In this document: piece by piece, positions 49,992-57,875 of the stretch
Layout: each line of letters opens with the position of its first letter
Numbering within the stretch: the stretch's first letter is position 1
Assembly (NCBI RefSeq): GCF_009907385.1
Contig: NZ_JAAATR010000005.1
Location: 89,837-153,836, forward strand
Length of the DNA: 64,000 nt
Direction of reading: 5' to 3'
Source: Atlantibacter hermannii
Lineage (GTDB): Bacteria > Pseudomonadota > Gammaproteobacteria > Enterobacterales > Enterobacteriaceae
The notes under the pieces: generated by a model
What the model saw: only the letters and a program-made list of their open reading frames with translations
The model's database searches: none
What the model was told of the DNA's origin: nothing
Program-made: the position numbers and the translations under genes

Positions 49992-50504
49992 ATGACTTAT
50001 CCAACCGTGTCAGTAAACGGCGTTTCCGTTCGTGTTGACGACGAAGGGCGCTATAACCTCAATGATCTTCATGCGGCTGCGGTGGCCGAGGGAAATGCCA
50101 CCGAATCGCAGCGTCCAAGTAACTTTGTCAAAAGCAAAGCCATCAAAGAATTTGTCAAAGAATTGACCGCCGCTACGAAAATAGCGGCGCTTAAAACCGT
50201 CAATGGCGGGGCAAAACACGGTGTCTGGGGTCTCGAATTGGTAGCGATACGATATGCCGCATGGCTAAGCGCGAAGTTCGAAATTAAGGTTTACCAGACC
50301 TTTCAGATGGTCATCCGTAATGGCATTGATGCCATGTCTCGCCTGAACAAAATCGACCACATCATCAACACTGAAACCAAGGCAATTAGCCATTGTGCCA
50401 GCCAGATGGCGAAGTGGGGCATTGGTGGGCGCAAGCAACTCCTGCATTCAGTCCGGGAGCGTGCTGCTGACGAAGTCCAGATGTACCTTCCAGGCATTAA
50501 TTAA
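49992..50504 (+). CDS. KilA-N domain protein, cargo inside the tail operon
   Basis: 170 residues. KilA-N domain over about 10-115: VSVNGVSVRVDDEGRYNLNDLHAAAVAEGNATESQRPSNFVKSKAIKEFVKEL and a central GVWGLELVAIRYAAWLSAKFEIKVYQTF, shared with P1 KilA and phage antirepressors. A helical C-terminus ends VRERAADEVQMYLPG. Probably DNA-binding; perhaps an antirepressor or regulator. AAAGGG precedes the ATG at 49992; the GTG at 49983 is less likely. Bracketed by terminators between tail tube and chaperone genes. Confidence 0.85.
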   Translation: MTYPTVSVNGVSVRVDDEGRYNLNDLHAAAVAEGNATESQRPSNFVKSKAIKEFVKELTAATKIAALKTVNGGAKHGVWGLELVAIRYAAWLSAKFEIKVYQTFQMVIRNGIDAMSRLNKIDHIINTETKAISHCASQMAKWGIGGRKQLLHSVRERAADEVQMYLPGIN

Positions 50505-50505
50505 G

Positions 50506-50530
50506 ACCCGCTGCGGCGGGTTTCTTTTTT
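50506..50530 (+). terminator. Terminator after the KilA-N gene
   Basis: ACCCGC-TGCG-GCGGGT followed by TTCTTTTTTT. Confidence 0.82.
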
Positions 50531-50544
50531 TCTAAGGAACCGAA

Positions 50545-50883
50545 ATGACTAAATTCTCCCTAATCCCAAACCCGAGATTTTCCGCAACCGCCAGCATTCC
50601 GCGCGCCGGCGCAGAAGACGGCAAACTGACGCTCACCTTCCGCCATAAGACGCTGGAAGAGCTGCGCGATATGGATACCGAACTTCAGAAAAAAGCTGAC
50701 GGTAAAAAGAGCGCTGTCGAGCCGCAGGCAGACTATCTGATGAAAATCGTTGAAGGTTGGGCGCTGCCGGATGAGCTCACCCGCGATAACGTGATCGTTA
50801 TGCTGCAGAACTATCCGCGGGCATTCGACAGCATCGGCCTGGCCTACACCAAAGAGCTGATGGGCATCCGCGAAAAAAACTGA
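50545..50883 (+). CDS. Tail assembly chaperone (G-type)
   Basis: 112 residues, acidic/helical: MTKFSLIPNPRFSATASIPRAG then LTFRHKTLEELRDMDTELQKKADG and LTRDNVIVMLQNYPRAFDSIGLAYTKELMG. In lambda, G and its frameshift product GT hold the tape measure during tube assembly. The last codons contain the slippery heptamer A-AAA-AAC directly before the stop, so a minor fusion with the next ORF is expected. Confidence 0.82.
   Translation: MTKFSLIPNPRFSATASIPRAGAEDGKLTLTFRHKTLEELRDMDTELQKKADGKKSAVEPQADYLMKIVEGWALPDELTRDNVIVMLQNYPRAFDSIGLAYTKELMGIREKN
50874..50880 (+). promoter_or_regulatory. Programmed -1 ribosomal frameshift site
   Basis: A AAA AAC, read in zero frame as GAA AAA AAC TGA. Slippage by -1 gives AAA AAA CTG AGG and continues without stop into the 50901 ORF, which lies in exactly that frame. 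Confidence 0.75.
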
Positions 50884-50900
50884 GGCAGGTCGCCGCAGCG

Positions 50901-51188
50901 ATGTATACGCCGGGACCGACGCTCGCGGAATTAGCCGCTTTTGGTTTAACGCCTGAAGACGTGGAGGAAGAGGTGGGTATCCTGCCATCAATCTGGCAGG
51001 CCTTTACCGTCTTCTCCGCGCTGGCTACCCAATGGCGCGTCGGAGCGAGCGGTGCGACCGGCCTTGATTACAACGTTCTCCCCTGGATGTTCGAGTTACA
51101 CGGGGTTGAGGATGCGGCGGCCTGCATGGCTGACCTTCAGATTATGGAAAGCGAGGCTCTCAAGGTAATGCATAAGGAGACGAAATAA
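50901..51188 (+). CDS. Downstream part of the frameshift chaperone (GT-type, DUF1799-like)
   Basis: 95 residues if started at its own ATG: YTPGPTLAELAAFGLTPEDVEEEVGILPSIWQAFTVFSALATQWRVGASGATGLDYNVLPWMFEL, the DUF1799 pattern found as the T part of GT-type chaperones. The frame is open back to the slippery site at 50874, and no strong ribosome binding site serves the ATG, so it is probably made mainly as a fusion with the upstream chaperone. Stop overlaps the tape-measure start. Confidence 0.8.
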   Translation: MYTPGPTLAELAAFGLTPEDVEEEVGILPSIWQAFTVFSALATQWRVGASGATGLDYNVLPWMFELHGVEDAAACMADLQIMESEALKVMHKETK

Positions 51189-54100
51189 TGACTGACCAAA
51201 TCGCCTCGATTACTTTGCGGGCCGATGTTTCCGACCTGAAAACAGCCAGTAATGAACTGGATAAACTCGGCCAGGCGGCATCCAGTGCTGTCGATAAAGC
51301 CGATGATCTAAACAGCGTATTTCGCGCTGGTGCTGAGTCTGCGAAGCAGGGCAGTGCGGGAATTAAGGAGCAGCAGAACGCGCTCAAAGGCTTGCTGGAA
51401 AATATCGACCCGGTAAACAAGGCGCTGAACCGCCTGGATGAACAGCAGGCCGCCCTGCGAAAATTCCAGTCCAAAGGCTTCCTGGATACAGATGATTTTC
51501 AGCACTATAACAAAATCCTCGACGATACCCGTCTTAAGCTGACCGATACCGGAGAAGCAGCGGCGCGCGCCCAGGCCGAACTGGCCGCCACGCAAGCCGC
51601 CGAGAAGCAATCAGCCGCGCTGAAAAACCTGCTGGGCTCCATCGACCCGACAATCCGAGCGTTCAACTCGCTGGATGAGCAGCACGCACAGCTGGTGGCG
51701 CACTTCGAAGCGGGCCGCATCAACGGCGCGCAGTTCGAGCACTTTAACGATATTCTGAACCAGACGCGCCAGCGCCTCTCCAGCGTTGCGGACGTGCTGC
51801 CTGAAGCATTATCACGGCAGGAGGCCGCCGCCCGGCGAGCGGGTATTTCGGTCGGGCAATACAGCAATGCTGTACGGCAACTGCCGGCGCAGTTTACTGA
51901 CATCGCAACGCAGCTGGCAGGCGGGCAGTCACCATTTCTAATCATGCTCCAGCAGGGCGGGCAGATTAAAGACTCATTTGGTGGTCTGGGACCAATGCTG
52001 CAGGCGCTCAGGGATGCTTTATTTGGATTTAACGAAGAGGGCAGGGAAACCTCTGAATCTGCGGCGAGTATCAGCGATGCGGCTGAAGGGCTCAATAATA
52101 CCAGCGAGGCCGCAGAGAAACTCGGCAGGGCTGGTGGGCTGCTAAATACGTTCAACCTTGCCCTGGCTGGCTCTGCTGCATTACTGGCAGTTCTTGCCGG
52201 GGCAGCGTACAACTCATCTCAGCAGTTCGACAGTGTAGCGAGATCGCTCATTCTTATGGGTGGTGCTGGCTTCTCGTCAATGCAACAACTGAACGATGCT
52301 GCAAAAGATGTTGCGGATGACGCCGGAGCATCACTGGCGGATTCGGTTGAAATTCTGGTTCAGCTAAACGACACCGGAAAATATACCGCTGACCAAATGT
52401 CGAAAATAGCCAGGTCCATACTGGCTATGGGTGATGCTGGGCTGGATACGAAGGCCGCGTTGTCAGATTTTTCACGGATAGTTAACGACCCGGTTAAGGC
52501 GCTAGCCAGCCTCAATCAGCAATATGGTTTCGTTGATGAAGCCATGATGAAGCACATCATCACGCTGGAGAAAACACAGGGAAAAACAGCTGCTGCCAAT
52601 GAAGCGATCACACTATTTGCGAGCACTATGGAGGATCGCAGTAATAAAATTGTAGAGGCTACCGATAATATCGGGCAGGCCTGGCAGGGGTTAAAGGCAT
52701 TTGCGTCTGATTCCTTTGGGCAGATTGGGATCACGGTCCGCGCCTGGGGCAATCAGGTCATCGAAGTGTTTAAGCTTTTAGGCACTTCGTTTGAAGCCCT
52801 GTTCGTTAAAATGAAAGAATTCTCCCTCGGAATCATGGGTGGAATGGTTACTGGCTTTACGGGTATAGCCAGTAAGCTCCCGGGTGGTGAATCACTTATC
52901 AAAGCCATGGGATTTGGCGGGCTATCTGAGGGTATCGCAAAGGACAGGGAAGCAGCTAACAAAGAGTACGCTCTGCTTGTGGCGGACTATAACAAGCATT
53001 TCGCTAACCTTAGCAAATCCCAGCATCAGTGGGAAGAAGAGGCCAGGAATGGCCCCGGTGGTGGAGTAAAAGGCGAGGGGGCGGTTGACCGGCAAACGAA
53101 GGATGCCGTATCCAAACTTGCTGAGGATTCAACAAAAAAAGCAAGGGAGGCCAGAACCACTCTTGATGCGGGTGACCGCACGCTGGAGAATTACCGCGCC
53201 CAGGCCAGAACCTTAACGGAGACCCTCGAAACTCTGCGGCAGACCGGTGAAACCCACGCCAAAAATACCGAGTTCAGTAAACAGCAATCCCACTTTGCTG
53301 AGCTGGATGAGGCCGCCAAAACTCGCGCTCTTACCGCGCAGGAGAAGTCCCTCCTGTCGAGCCGCGAGGCCATTCTGAACGCCGCTAAGGTGGTGGATCA
53401 GAAGAACAAGGAAGTAGAGGCTCAGCAGAAGATTAACGGCCTGGCGCAGCAGGCTAATAAGTACGTCACCCAGATGTCCGAGAAGTCAGAGGCTCTAAGG
53501 AGCGGGTCTGGTTTGAGTAGCCGCATGGCTCAGCGAATGACTGAGGAGGCGCAGTTACGACAGGGGTGGCTGAACGGCGGCGGAAAACTGGAAGACGCAG
53601 GCTATGAGAAAGAGCTGGCAGCGCTTCGGAATTATTATGCTGAGGAAGATAAGCTGCGCGGCGACTGGAAGACTGGCGCATTAAGCGGATGGAATGAATA
53701 CCTTGAGGCGGCAACTGACACCTATAGTGCGGTGAAGAACGTTGCTGGTTCTGCGCTTACCGGACTATCAGATATGCTGACCGATCTCATGACGACCGGG
53801 AAGGCGTCCATTAAGGCATTCGGTATGTCGATGCTGAAGATGATCGCTGAAGTCGTAAACCGTTTGATGGTGGCTTATGCGGTGCAGGCGGCAATGGGGT
53901 GGATAAGTGGTGGTTCAGCGCCATCAGCTGGGGGCGGGCAGTCATTTGCCGTTCCGTCGTATGCGCCAAATGCTAAAGGCGGTGTGTATGAGTCGTCGGG
54001 CCTCAGTAAATATGTGAATGGTGTCTACGACACCCCTCAGTACTTCACGTTCCAAGGTGCATCCAAGTTTGCCAAGGGCGGTGTATTTGGCGAGGCGGGG

Positions 54101-54358
54101 CCTGAGGCGATTATGCCTTTGACGCGCGACTCAGCCGGGCGTCTGGGTGTCAGGGCGCAAGGTGGAGGTGGTGCGCAGCCGCAGGTCAACATTGATATCT
54201 ACGTCGATAACAAGGGCAACACATCATCAAACACGTCTGGAGATGGCAGTGCTGCGGCGCGGGCTTTAGGAAAGGAAATTGAAGCCAAGGTGACTGAGAT
54301 CCTGATGAGGGCGGCTCGAAGCGATGGTCTGCTTGGCAGGCAGTTCCAGACAAAGTAA
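51188..54358 (+). CDS. Tail tape measure protein
   Basis: 1056 residues, the longest coiled protein of the tail, setting tail length. The N-terminal repeats are notable: IKEQQNALKGLLENIDPVNKALNRLDEQQAALRKF (about 58) recurs as LKNLLGSIDPTIRAFNSLDEQHAQLVAHF (about 145), each followed by a DTDDFQHYNKILDDTR- or INGAQFEHFNDILNQTR-like stretch. Hydrophobic segments near 320-345 and 555-580 are the membrane-active parts. The C-terminus (about 850-1056) matches lambda H-type ends with GGVFGEAGPEAIMPLTRDSAGRLGV. Confidence 0.93.
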   Translation: MTDQIASITLRADVSDLKTASNELDKLGQAASSAVDKADDLNSVFRAGAESAKQGSAGIKEQQNALKGLLENIDPVNKALNRLDEQQAALRKFQSKGFLDTDDFQHYNKILDDTRLKLTDTGEAAARAQAELAATQAAEKQSAALKNLLGSIDPTIRAFNSLDEQHAQLVAHFEAGRINGAQFEHFNDILNQTRQRLSSVADVLPEALSRQEAAARRAGISVGQYSNAVRQLPAQFTDIATQLAGGQSPFLIMLQQGGQIKDSFGGLGPMLQALRDALFGFNEEGRETSESAASISDAAEGLNNTSEAAEKLGRAGGLLNTFNLALAGSAALLAVLAGAAYNSSQQFDSVARSLILMGGAGFSSMQQLNDAAKDVADDAGASLADSVEILVQLNDTGKYTADQMSKIARSILAMGDAGLDTKAALSDFSRIVNDPVKALASLNQQYGFVDEAMMKHIITLEKTQGKTAAANEAITLFASTMEDRSNKIVEATDNIGQAWQGLKAFASDSFGQIGITVRAWGNQVIEVFKLLGTSFEALFVKMKEFSLGIMGGMVTGFTGIASKLPGGESLIKAMGFGGLSEGIAKDREAANKEYALLVADYNKHFANLSKSQHQWEEEARNGPGGGVKGEGAVDRQTKDAVSKLAEDSTKKAREARTTLDAGDRTLENYRAQARTLTETLETLRQTGETHAKNTEFSKQQSHFAELDEAAKTRALTAQEKSLLSSREAILNAAKVVDQKNKEVEAQQKINGLAQQANKYVTQMSEKSEALRSGSGLSSRMAQRMTEEAQLRQGWLNGGGKLEDAGYEKELAALRNYYAEEDKLRGDWKTGALSGWNEYLEAATDTYSAVKNVAGSALTGLSDMLTDLMTTGKASIKAFGMSMLKMIAEVVNRLMVAYAVQAAMGWISGGSAPSAGGGQSFAVPSYAPNAKGGVYESSGLSKYVNGVYDTPQYFTFQGASKFAKGGVFGEAGPEAIMPLTRDSAGRLGVRAQGGGGAQPQVNIDIYVDNKGNTSSNTSGDGSAAARALGKEIEAKVTEILMRAARSDGLLGRQFQTK

Positions 54359-54460
54359 TGGCTTGACTTTGATCCTGAGACAGTAATATCACCCGCACCT
54401 GGTTACACCATCGCATCCCCTGGTTATTATGCTCAAAACCATACTAATCAGGGGATGATA

Positions 54461-54943
54461 ATGAAAAAGGTCTTTACGACTGCAGTGCTGGCCTTGGCGC
54501 TTTCTGCATGTGCGGGGAGCAATTCAAACAGCGGAGCTGAAAAGCAAAACAAGTATGATGAGCTTTCAAAATGCGATGTTGCTATTGAGGTGCCCTCCCA
54601 TTCGCCGGCAAATAAAAGGGACTTCGCAGAGTTTCTCTCCACGCAGGCTCGCAATGCTTCAGCTGATCAGTTCGTTACGCAAAAACGGTTAGATATCCTT
54701 CAGCTTATTGGTTGGAATTCTTCCGTAGCTGATTCAATTGCGTCGTGTGGGGCAGCCAGAAAGGATAAGCGGAAGGAAATGACATTAGGCGCTTTCGAGC
54801 GGATGAAGGCGAGCACCATTAATGCAGATGAAAAGCGCGCGCTTGTTGAGGCGTACAGCTCATGGGAGGCCTATGTGACAAGCCAGACACCTCTTGCAAA
54901 GCAGGACTTTGATTCAAAGGTTGGTTATTACAAAAATATGTGA
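54461..54943 (+). CDS. Short lipoprotein, cargo gene after the tape measure
   Basis: 160 residues from the ATG at 54461 (GGGGA six bases upstream). Signal sequence with lipobox L-S-A-C (Cys17); Ala at +2 predicts outer membrane. A Ser/Asn linker is followed by a helical domain with two Cys (LSKCDVAIEVPSHSP and SIASCGAARKDKRKEM). Not recognised. A TTGACT at 54363-54368 with TAATAT 15 bases later may be a promoter. Phage lipoproteins often mask receptors or block superinfection. Confidence 0.7.
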   Translation: MKKVFTTAVLALALSACAGSNSNSGAEKQNKYDELSKCDVAIEVPSHSPANKRDFAEFLSTQARNASADQFVTQKRLDILQLIGWNSSVADSIASCGAARKDKRKEMTLGAFERMKASTINADEKRALVEAYSSWEAYVTSQTPLAKQDFDSKVGYYKNM

Positions 54944-55026
54944 TTACATCGCAGCCCAACTACTAAGCCTGTCAGAAAGCATTTCATTAATGCCGATTCG
55001 AGAGATCTGGTGTTGTGGTTAGTCCC

Positions 55027-55032
55027 TATAAT
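55027..55032 (+). promoter_or_regulatory. Perfect -10 box upstream of the beta-solenoid gene
   Basis: TATAAT, 27 bases before the start codon. No good -35 lies 16-18 bases upstream, so an activator may be required. Confidence 0.45.
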
Positions 55033-55059
55033 GTCGCCTGTAAGTCAAAAGGAGAAGCA

Positions 55060-55350
55060 ATGAAGATTATTGACGGTGTTCATCAAGGCAGTCTGGTTTT
55101 AGATAGCAGCACCACGATTTCAGGTATTCTTGAAGGGGACCTAACAGTAACTGACGGTAACACCGCAATTATCACAGGAATTATAGGCGGAGGCATCGTT
55201 GTAATGTCAGGAGGTAGAGCGGTCGTCAATGGGATCGTTAGTGCTTCTGCAGTCAATGACGGTGGTTACCTTGAGATTGCAGGAACTGTGCAGCATGGTG
55301 TTCACACAAATTCAGGGGAAACGGTAATCCACCCTGGCGCCGTAACTTAA
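55060..55350 (+). CDS. Bactofilin-like beta-solenoid protein
   Basis: 96 residues from an ATG with AAAGGAG five bases upstream. Regular short strands with Gly turns: GSLVLDSSTTISGILEGDLTV, AIITGIIGGGIVV, RAVVNGIVS, GYLEIAGTVQHGV, SGETVIHPGAV. This right-handed beta-solenoid pattern is that of bactofilins and polymer-forming cytoskeletal proteins, though it is short and without membrane anchor. Function in phage unknown. A terminator follows. Confidence 0.65.
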   Translation: MKIIDGVHQGSLVLDSSTTISGILEGDLTVTDGNTAIITGIIGGGIVVMSGGRAVVNGIVSASAVNDGGYLEIAGTVQHGVHTNSGETVIHPGAVT

Positions 55351-55371
55351 TAAATGTTTTAAACGAACTCG

Positions 55372-55397
55372 AGCCTCGCTAACGCGGGGCTTTTTAT
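55372..55397 (+). terminator. Terminator after the beta-solenoid gene
   Basis: AGCCTCGC-TAAC-GCGGGGCT (one T-G pair) followed by five T residues and ATT. Confidence 0.8.
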
Positions 55398-55431
55398 TGT
55401 CGGCGCAAGGCAAGGCTATGTTCAATGTATA

Positions 55432-55479
55432 TTTAGCCAGGTTTAGGCATCTGAGTAGTTTTGCTATGATTCGGCTAAA
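55432..55479 (+). promoter_or_regulatory. Promoter flanked by inverted TTTAGCC/GGCTAAA arms
   Basis: TTTAGG (55444-55448 region) and TATGAT (55465-55470) are separated by about 17 bases and form a plausible promoter. TTTAGCC (55432-55438) and GGCTAAA (55473-55479) flank it as a seven-base inverted repeat, suggesting regulator binding. Each arm contains the TTTAGC/GCTAAA half-site of the prophage repressor. Confidence 0.4.
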
Positions 55480-55500
55480 CATCATTTGGCCGATACGGAT

Positions 55501-56259
55501 ATGACTAGCGCTAACCCTCTGCTGAAAACCAATGAGCTTCTTGACAAGCTAGTTCCCTCTATCGAGTCGGGCGAAAATCTGATTGGTGAATTTGGCCTGC
55601 GTGTAGTTATCCGAGAGGCTAAAAAAATACCAGATGCCTATCAGTCACTTTTAGTCATAGGACTTGCAGAAATCGTTGGTGGTAACTATGTTGCTGCTAT
55701 GGAAACTCATCGACGACTTACCCTTATCAATCCTTATAATGATGTGGTGTGGGTGAATTTTTCAGTTGCGTTAGGCCAGAGATGCCAGTATCGATTGGCG
55801 CGTGAAATATCCCACAAAAGTATCCCTTATGTCGGCTTTGCTGGGCTTTGCCATGCTTATTTAAATGCAGGGTTTTGGGGGGATCTTGAAACCATGTTGC
55901 TTATAAAGGGTCAGCCAATTTTCAATTCCTGCGATATATCATCATTTGCAGAAAAACAAAGGTACGACATCATGCGTTGCGATTCCATCTTTGATATTTT
56001 GATGGATGACAGAGAAGAATCTGGTTATTTATTTCAAATGGCTTCTCTTGTAATGCAAATTGCAGAAAGGCTAAAACTCTCACCGAGACAAGCGTCAATC
56101 CATACTGATGCAGAAGGAATGTTAATTTTCTCTTTCGGTATAACTACAGATCTCTCTGATAACTTATGGGAACTCAATGATGAACTTGCTTCATTGATCG
56201 TTGATAATCAAATCTTCTCGTCCAATAGCATTGCCACATTCCATGTGATAGGTGAATGA
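55501..56259 (+). CDS. Helical-repeat (TPR-like) protein paired with a HEPN gene
   Basis: 252 residues from ATG 55501 (a TTG at 55486 is in frame). Not recognised as a known family. Residues ~40-130 look like TPR helices (AYQSLLVIGLAEIVGGNYVAAMETHRRL, NPYNDVVWVNFSVALGQRCQYRLAREI); the C-terminal part is alpha/beta (SIHTDAEGMLIFSFGITTDL, NIATFHVIGE). No signal or membrane segment. AT-rich. Its stop lies one base before the HEPN ATG, so the two are co-translated; it may sense a trigger, restrain or recruit the HEPN protein. A nucleotidyltransferase motif is absent. Confidence 0.65.
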   Translation: MTSANPLLKTNELLDKLVPSIESGENLIGEFGLRVVIREAKKIPDAYQSLLVIGLAEIVGGNYVAAMETHRRLTLINPYNDVVWVNFSVALGQRCQYRLAREISHKSIPYVGFAGLCHAYLNAGFWGDLETMLLIKGQPIFNSCDISSFAEKQRYDIMRCDSIFDILMDDREESGYLFQMASLVMQIAERLKLSPRQASIHTDAEGMLIFSFGITTDLSDNLWELNDELASLIVDNQIFSSNSIATFHVIGE

Positions 56260-56260
56260 A

Positions 56261-56677
56261 ATGGCTATCTCACACTCTGAAATTCTTCATCTAGCAAAAT
56301 CGATGGCACAAAATGCTGAAAACGAAGTTAATTTGAGGGCTTCAATAGGCCGAGCGTACTACAGCATGTTTCACGTTGCACATGAACTTGCTGGTGGCCG
56401 CGTCCCAAAAAATCACCCAATCCCGGGCAAAAATTTCAAAGGCGGAACTCATGCCCGCTTGTCTCAGTATTTAGCAGACTGTGCCGAAAATTTACACCCG
56501 ACGCATGTAAGAGCATTGCAACTATTATCTGTAAAGCTGAAGATGTGTCATAAATCCAGGTGTGAAGCGGATTATGAATTAACCCAAAATATACATAAAT
56601 CACAATTGGACTGCATCTTAAAAGACGCTGAAATGACTCAAGATATTTTGAAGGAAATTAAGACATTAGTTATCTAA
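56261..56677 (+). CDS. HEPN-domain protein, putative RNase or partner-binding
   Basis: 138 residues from ATG 56261 with AGGTG upstream (GTG 56252 also in frame). Residues ~5-60 hold the HEPN signature: A-K-S-M then NLRASIGRAYYSMFHVAHEL, with Arg31-x6-His38 fitting the R-x4-6-H catalytic motif of HEPN ribonucleases. The rest is helical and basic (HARLSQYLADCAENLHPTHVRALQLLSVKLKMCHKSRC). HEPN proteins act in toxin-antitoxin and abortive-infection systems, mostly on RNA. Cotranscribed with the helical-repeat gene inside the tail operon; likely cargo. Catalysis unproven. Confidence 0.75.
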   Translation: MAISHSEILHLAKSMAQNAENEVNLRASIGRAYYSMFHVAHELAGGRVPKNHPIPGKNFKGGTHARLSQYLADCAENLHPTHVRALQLLSVKLKMCHKSRCEADYELTQNIHKSQLDCILKDAEMTQDILKEIKTLVI

Positions 56678-56707
56678 ACATTTCTTGAATACCATTCGTT
56701 GTTATCA

Positions 56708-56731
56708 ACCCAGCTCCGGCTGGGTTTTTTT
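56708..56731 (+). terminator. Terminator after the HEPN gene
   Basis: ACCCAGC-TCCG-GCTGGGT followed by six T residues, 30 bases after the stop. Confidence 0.87.
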
Positions 56732-56742
56732 ATGGAGCAAAT

Positions 56743-57093
56743 ATGGCAGTAGAAACCTACAAATGGCGATCGCAGCTTGGCGCGGGCGCGGTTGAATATA
56801 ACCAGACGGTGCGCACCGCACAGTTTGGCGATGGCTATGAGCAGGTGGCCGATAACGGTATAAATTCCACAGCCATTCAGGTGCCGATGAAGCACGTTGG
56901 CAGCGAGGCAGAGGTAAACGCAGTTCGCGATTTCCTCCTGGCTCATACCGTGAAAGCCTTCATTATCACACCGCCGGGCGAAGAGAAGGGGCTTTACCGG
57001 GTCGTTGCTGATTCAGTGCGAAAGAATCAGCTAAACAGCAAGTTCGCGGAGCTTTCCTTCACTATTAAACGGGCTTACGGAGTTTACGCATAA
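56743..57093 (+). CDS. M: Minor tail protein M
   Basis: 116 residues of the phage minor tail M family: TYKWRSQLGAGAVEYNQTVRTAQFGDGYEQVADNGIN and AFIITPPGEEKGLYRVVADSV. Part of the lambda-like tail tip (order M-L-K-I-J). One-base overlap with L (TAATG). Confidence 0.9.
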   Translation: MAVETYKWRSQLGAGAVEYNQTVRTAQFGDGYEQVADNGINSTAIQVPMKHVGSEAEVNAVRDFLLAHTVKAFIITPPGEEKGLYRVVADSVRKNQLNSKFAELSFTIKRAYGVYA

Positions 57094-57863
57094 TGGCACT
57101 TGTCGATCAGGCGGCGATGCTGGCACCGGGTGGCAGGATTCGCCTGGTCGAAGTGGACGCCTCAGAGTTCAGCGGGGGTATACATCGCTTCCATTACAGC
57201 CCGTTCCCACATACTCCGGCAGAGATAGATGCCGCGAACGGCGACGAAAACGCGCTCGGGCCAAAGCCCATAATCTGGGGTGGCAAAACATACGAATTCT
57301 GGCCCTTCCAGATGACAGACCTTTCCCTTTCAACGGACCAGGCGGCAGAGCCGAAGCTGAGCGTATCGAATCTGGACGGGCACATTACCGCGCTCTGCCT
57401 CCAGTTCAAAGATATGGTTAACGCGAAGGTAAGCATCATTGACACCTACTCCATTTATCTGGACGCGGCGAACTTCCCGGGCGGGGTCAACCCAACGGCA
57501 GATCCGACAATGTTTGCCCTCCAGACATTCTGGCTGGACACCAAAACATCGGAGGATGATGAGGTTGTGACGTGGTCAATGAGCAGCCCGGCAGACCTTC
57601 AGAGCCTGGTTATTCCTACCCGGCAAATCACATCGCTCTGCGAGTGGGCGCTGCGCGGCCAGTACCGCAGCGGCGACGGGTGCACCTACAACGGTACGGC
57701 TTATTTCGACGCAAAAGGTAACCAGGTTGCCGACCCGGCTTTGGACGCGTGCGGGGGATGCCTCAGCGACTGTCGTAAGCGGTTTGGTGCTGGCCTGGCG
57801 GAGCCAAATACTGCCGTTCTCGATTTCGGGGGCTTTCCGGCCACAGTACTTTTCAATCGATAA
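57093..57863 (+). CDS. L: Minor tail protein L
   Basis: 256 residues. LVDQAAMLAPGGRIRLVEVDASEFSGGIHRFHY start, WPFQMTDLSLSTDQAAEPKLSVSNLDG, and a C-terminal cluster of Cys (SLCEWALRGQYRSGDGCTYNGTAYF, DACGGCLSDCRKRFG) expected to hold an Fe-S cluster as in lambda gpL. Forms part of the tail tip with J. Confidence 0.9.
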   Translation: MALVDQAAMLAPGGRIRLVEVDASEFSGGIHRFHYSPFPHTPAEIDAANGDENALGPKPIIWGGKTYEFWPFQMTDLSLSTDQAAEPKLSVSNLDGHITALCLQFKDMVNAKVSIIDTYSIYLDAANFPGGVNPTADPTMFALQTFWLDTKTSEDDEVVTWSMSSPADLQSLVIPTRQITSLCEWALRGQYRSGDGCTYNGTAYFDAKGNQVADPALDACGGCLSDCRKRFGAGLAEPNTAVLDFGGFPATVLFNR

Positions 57864-57875
57864 CCGGACATACCA

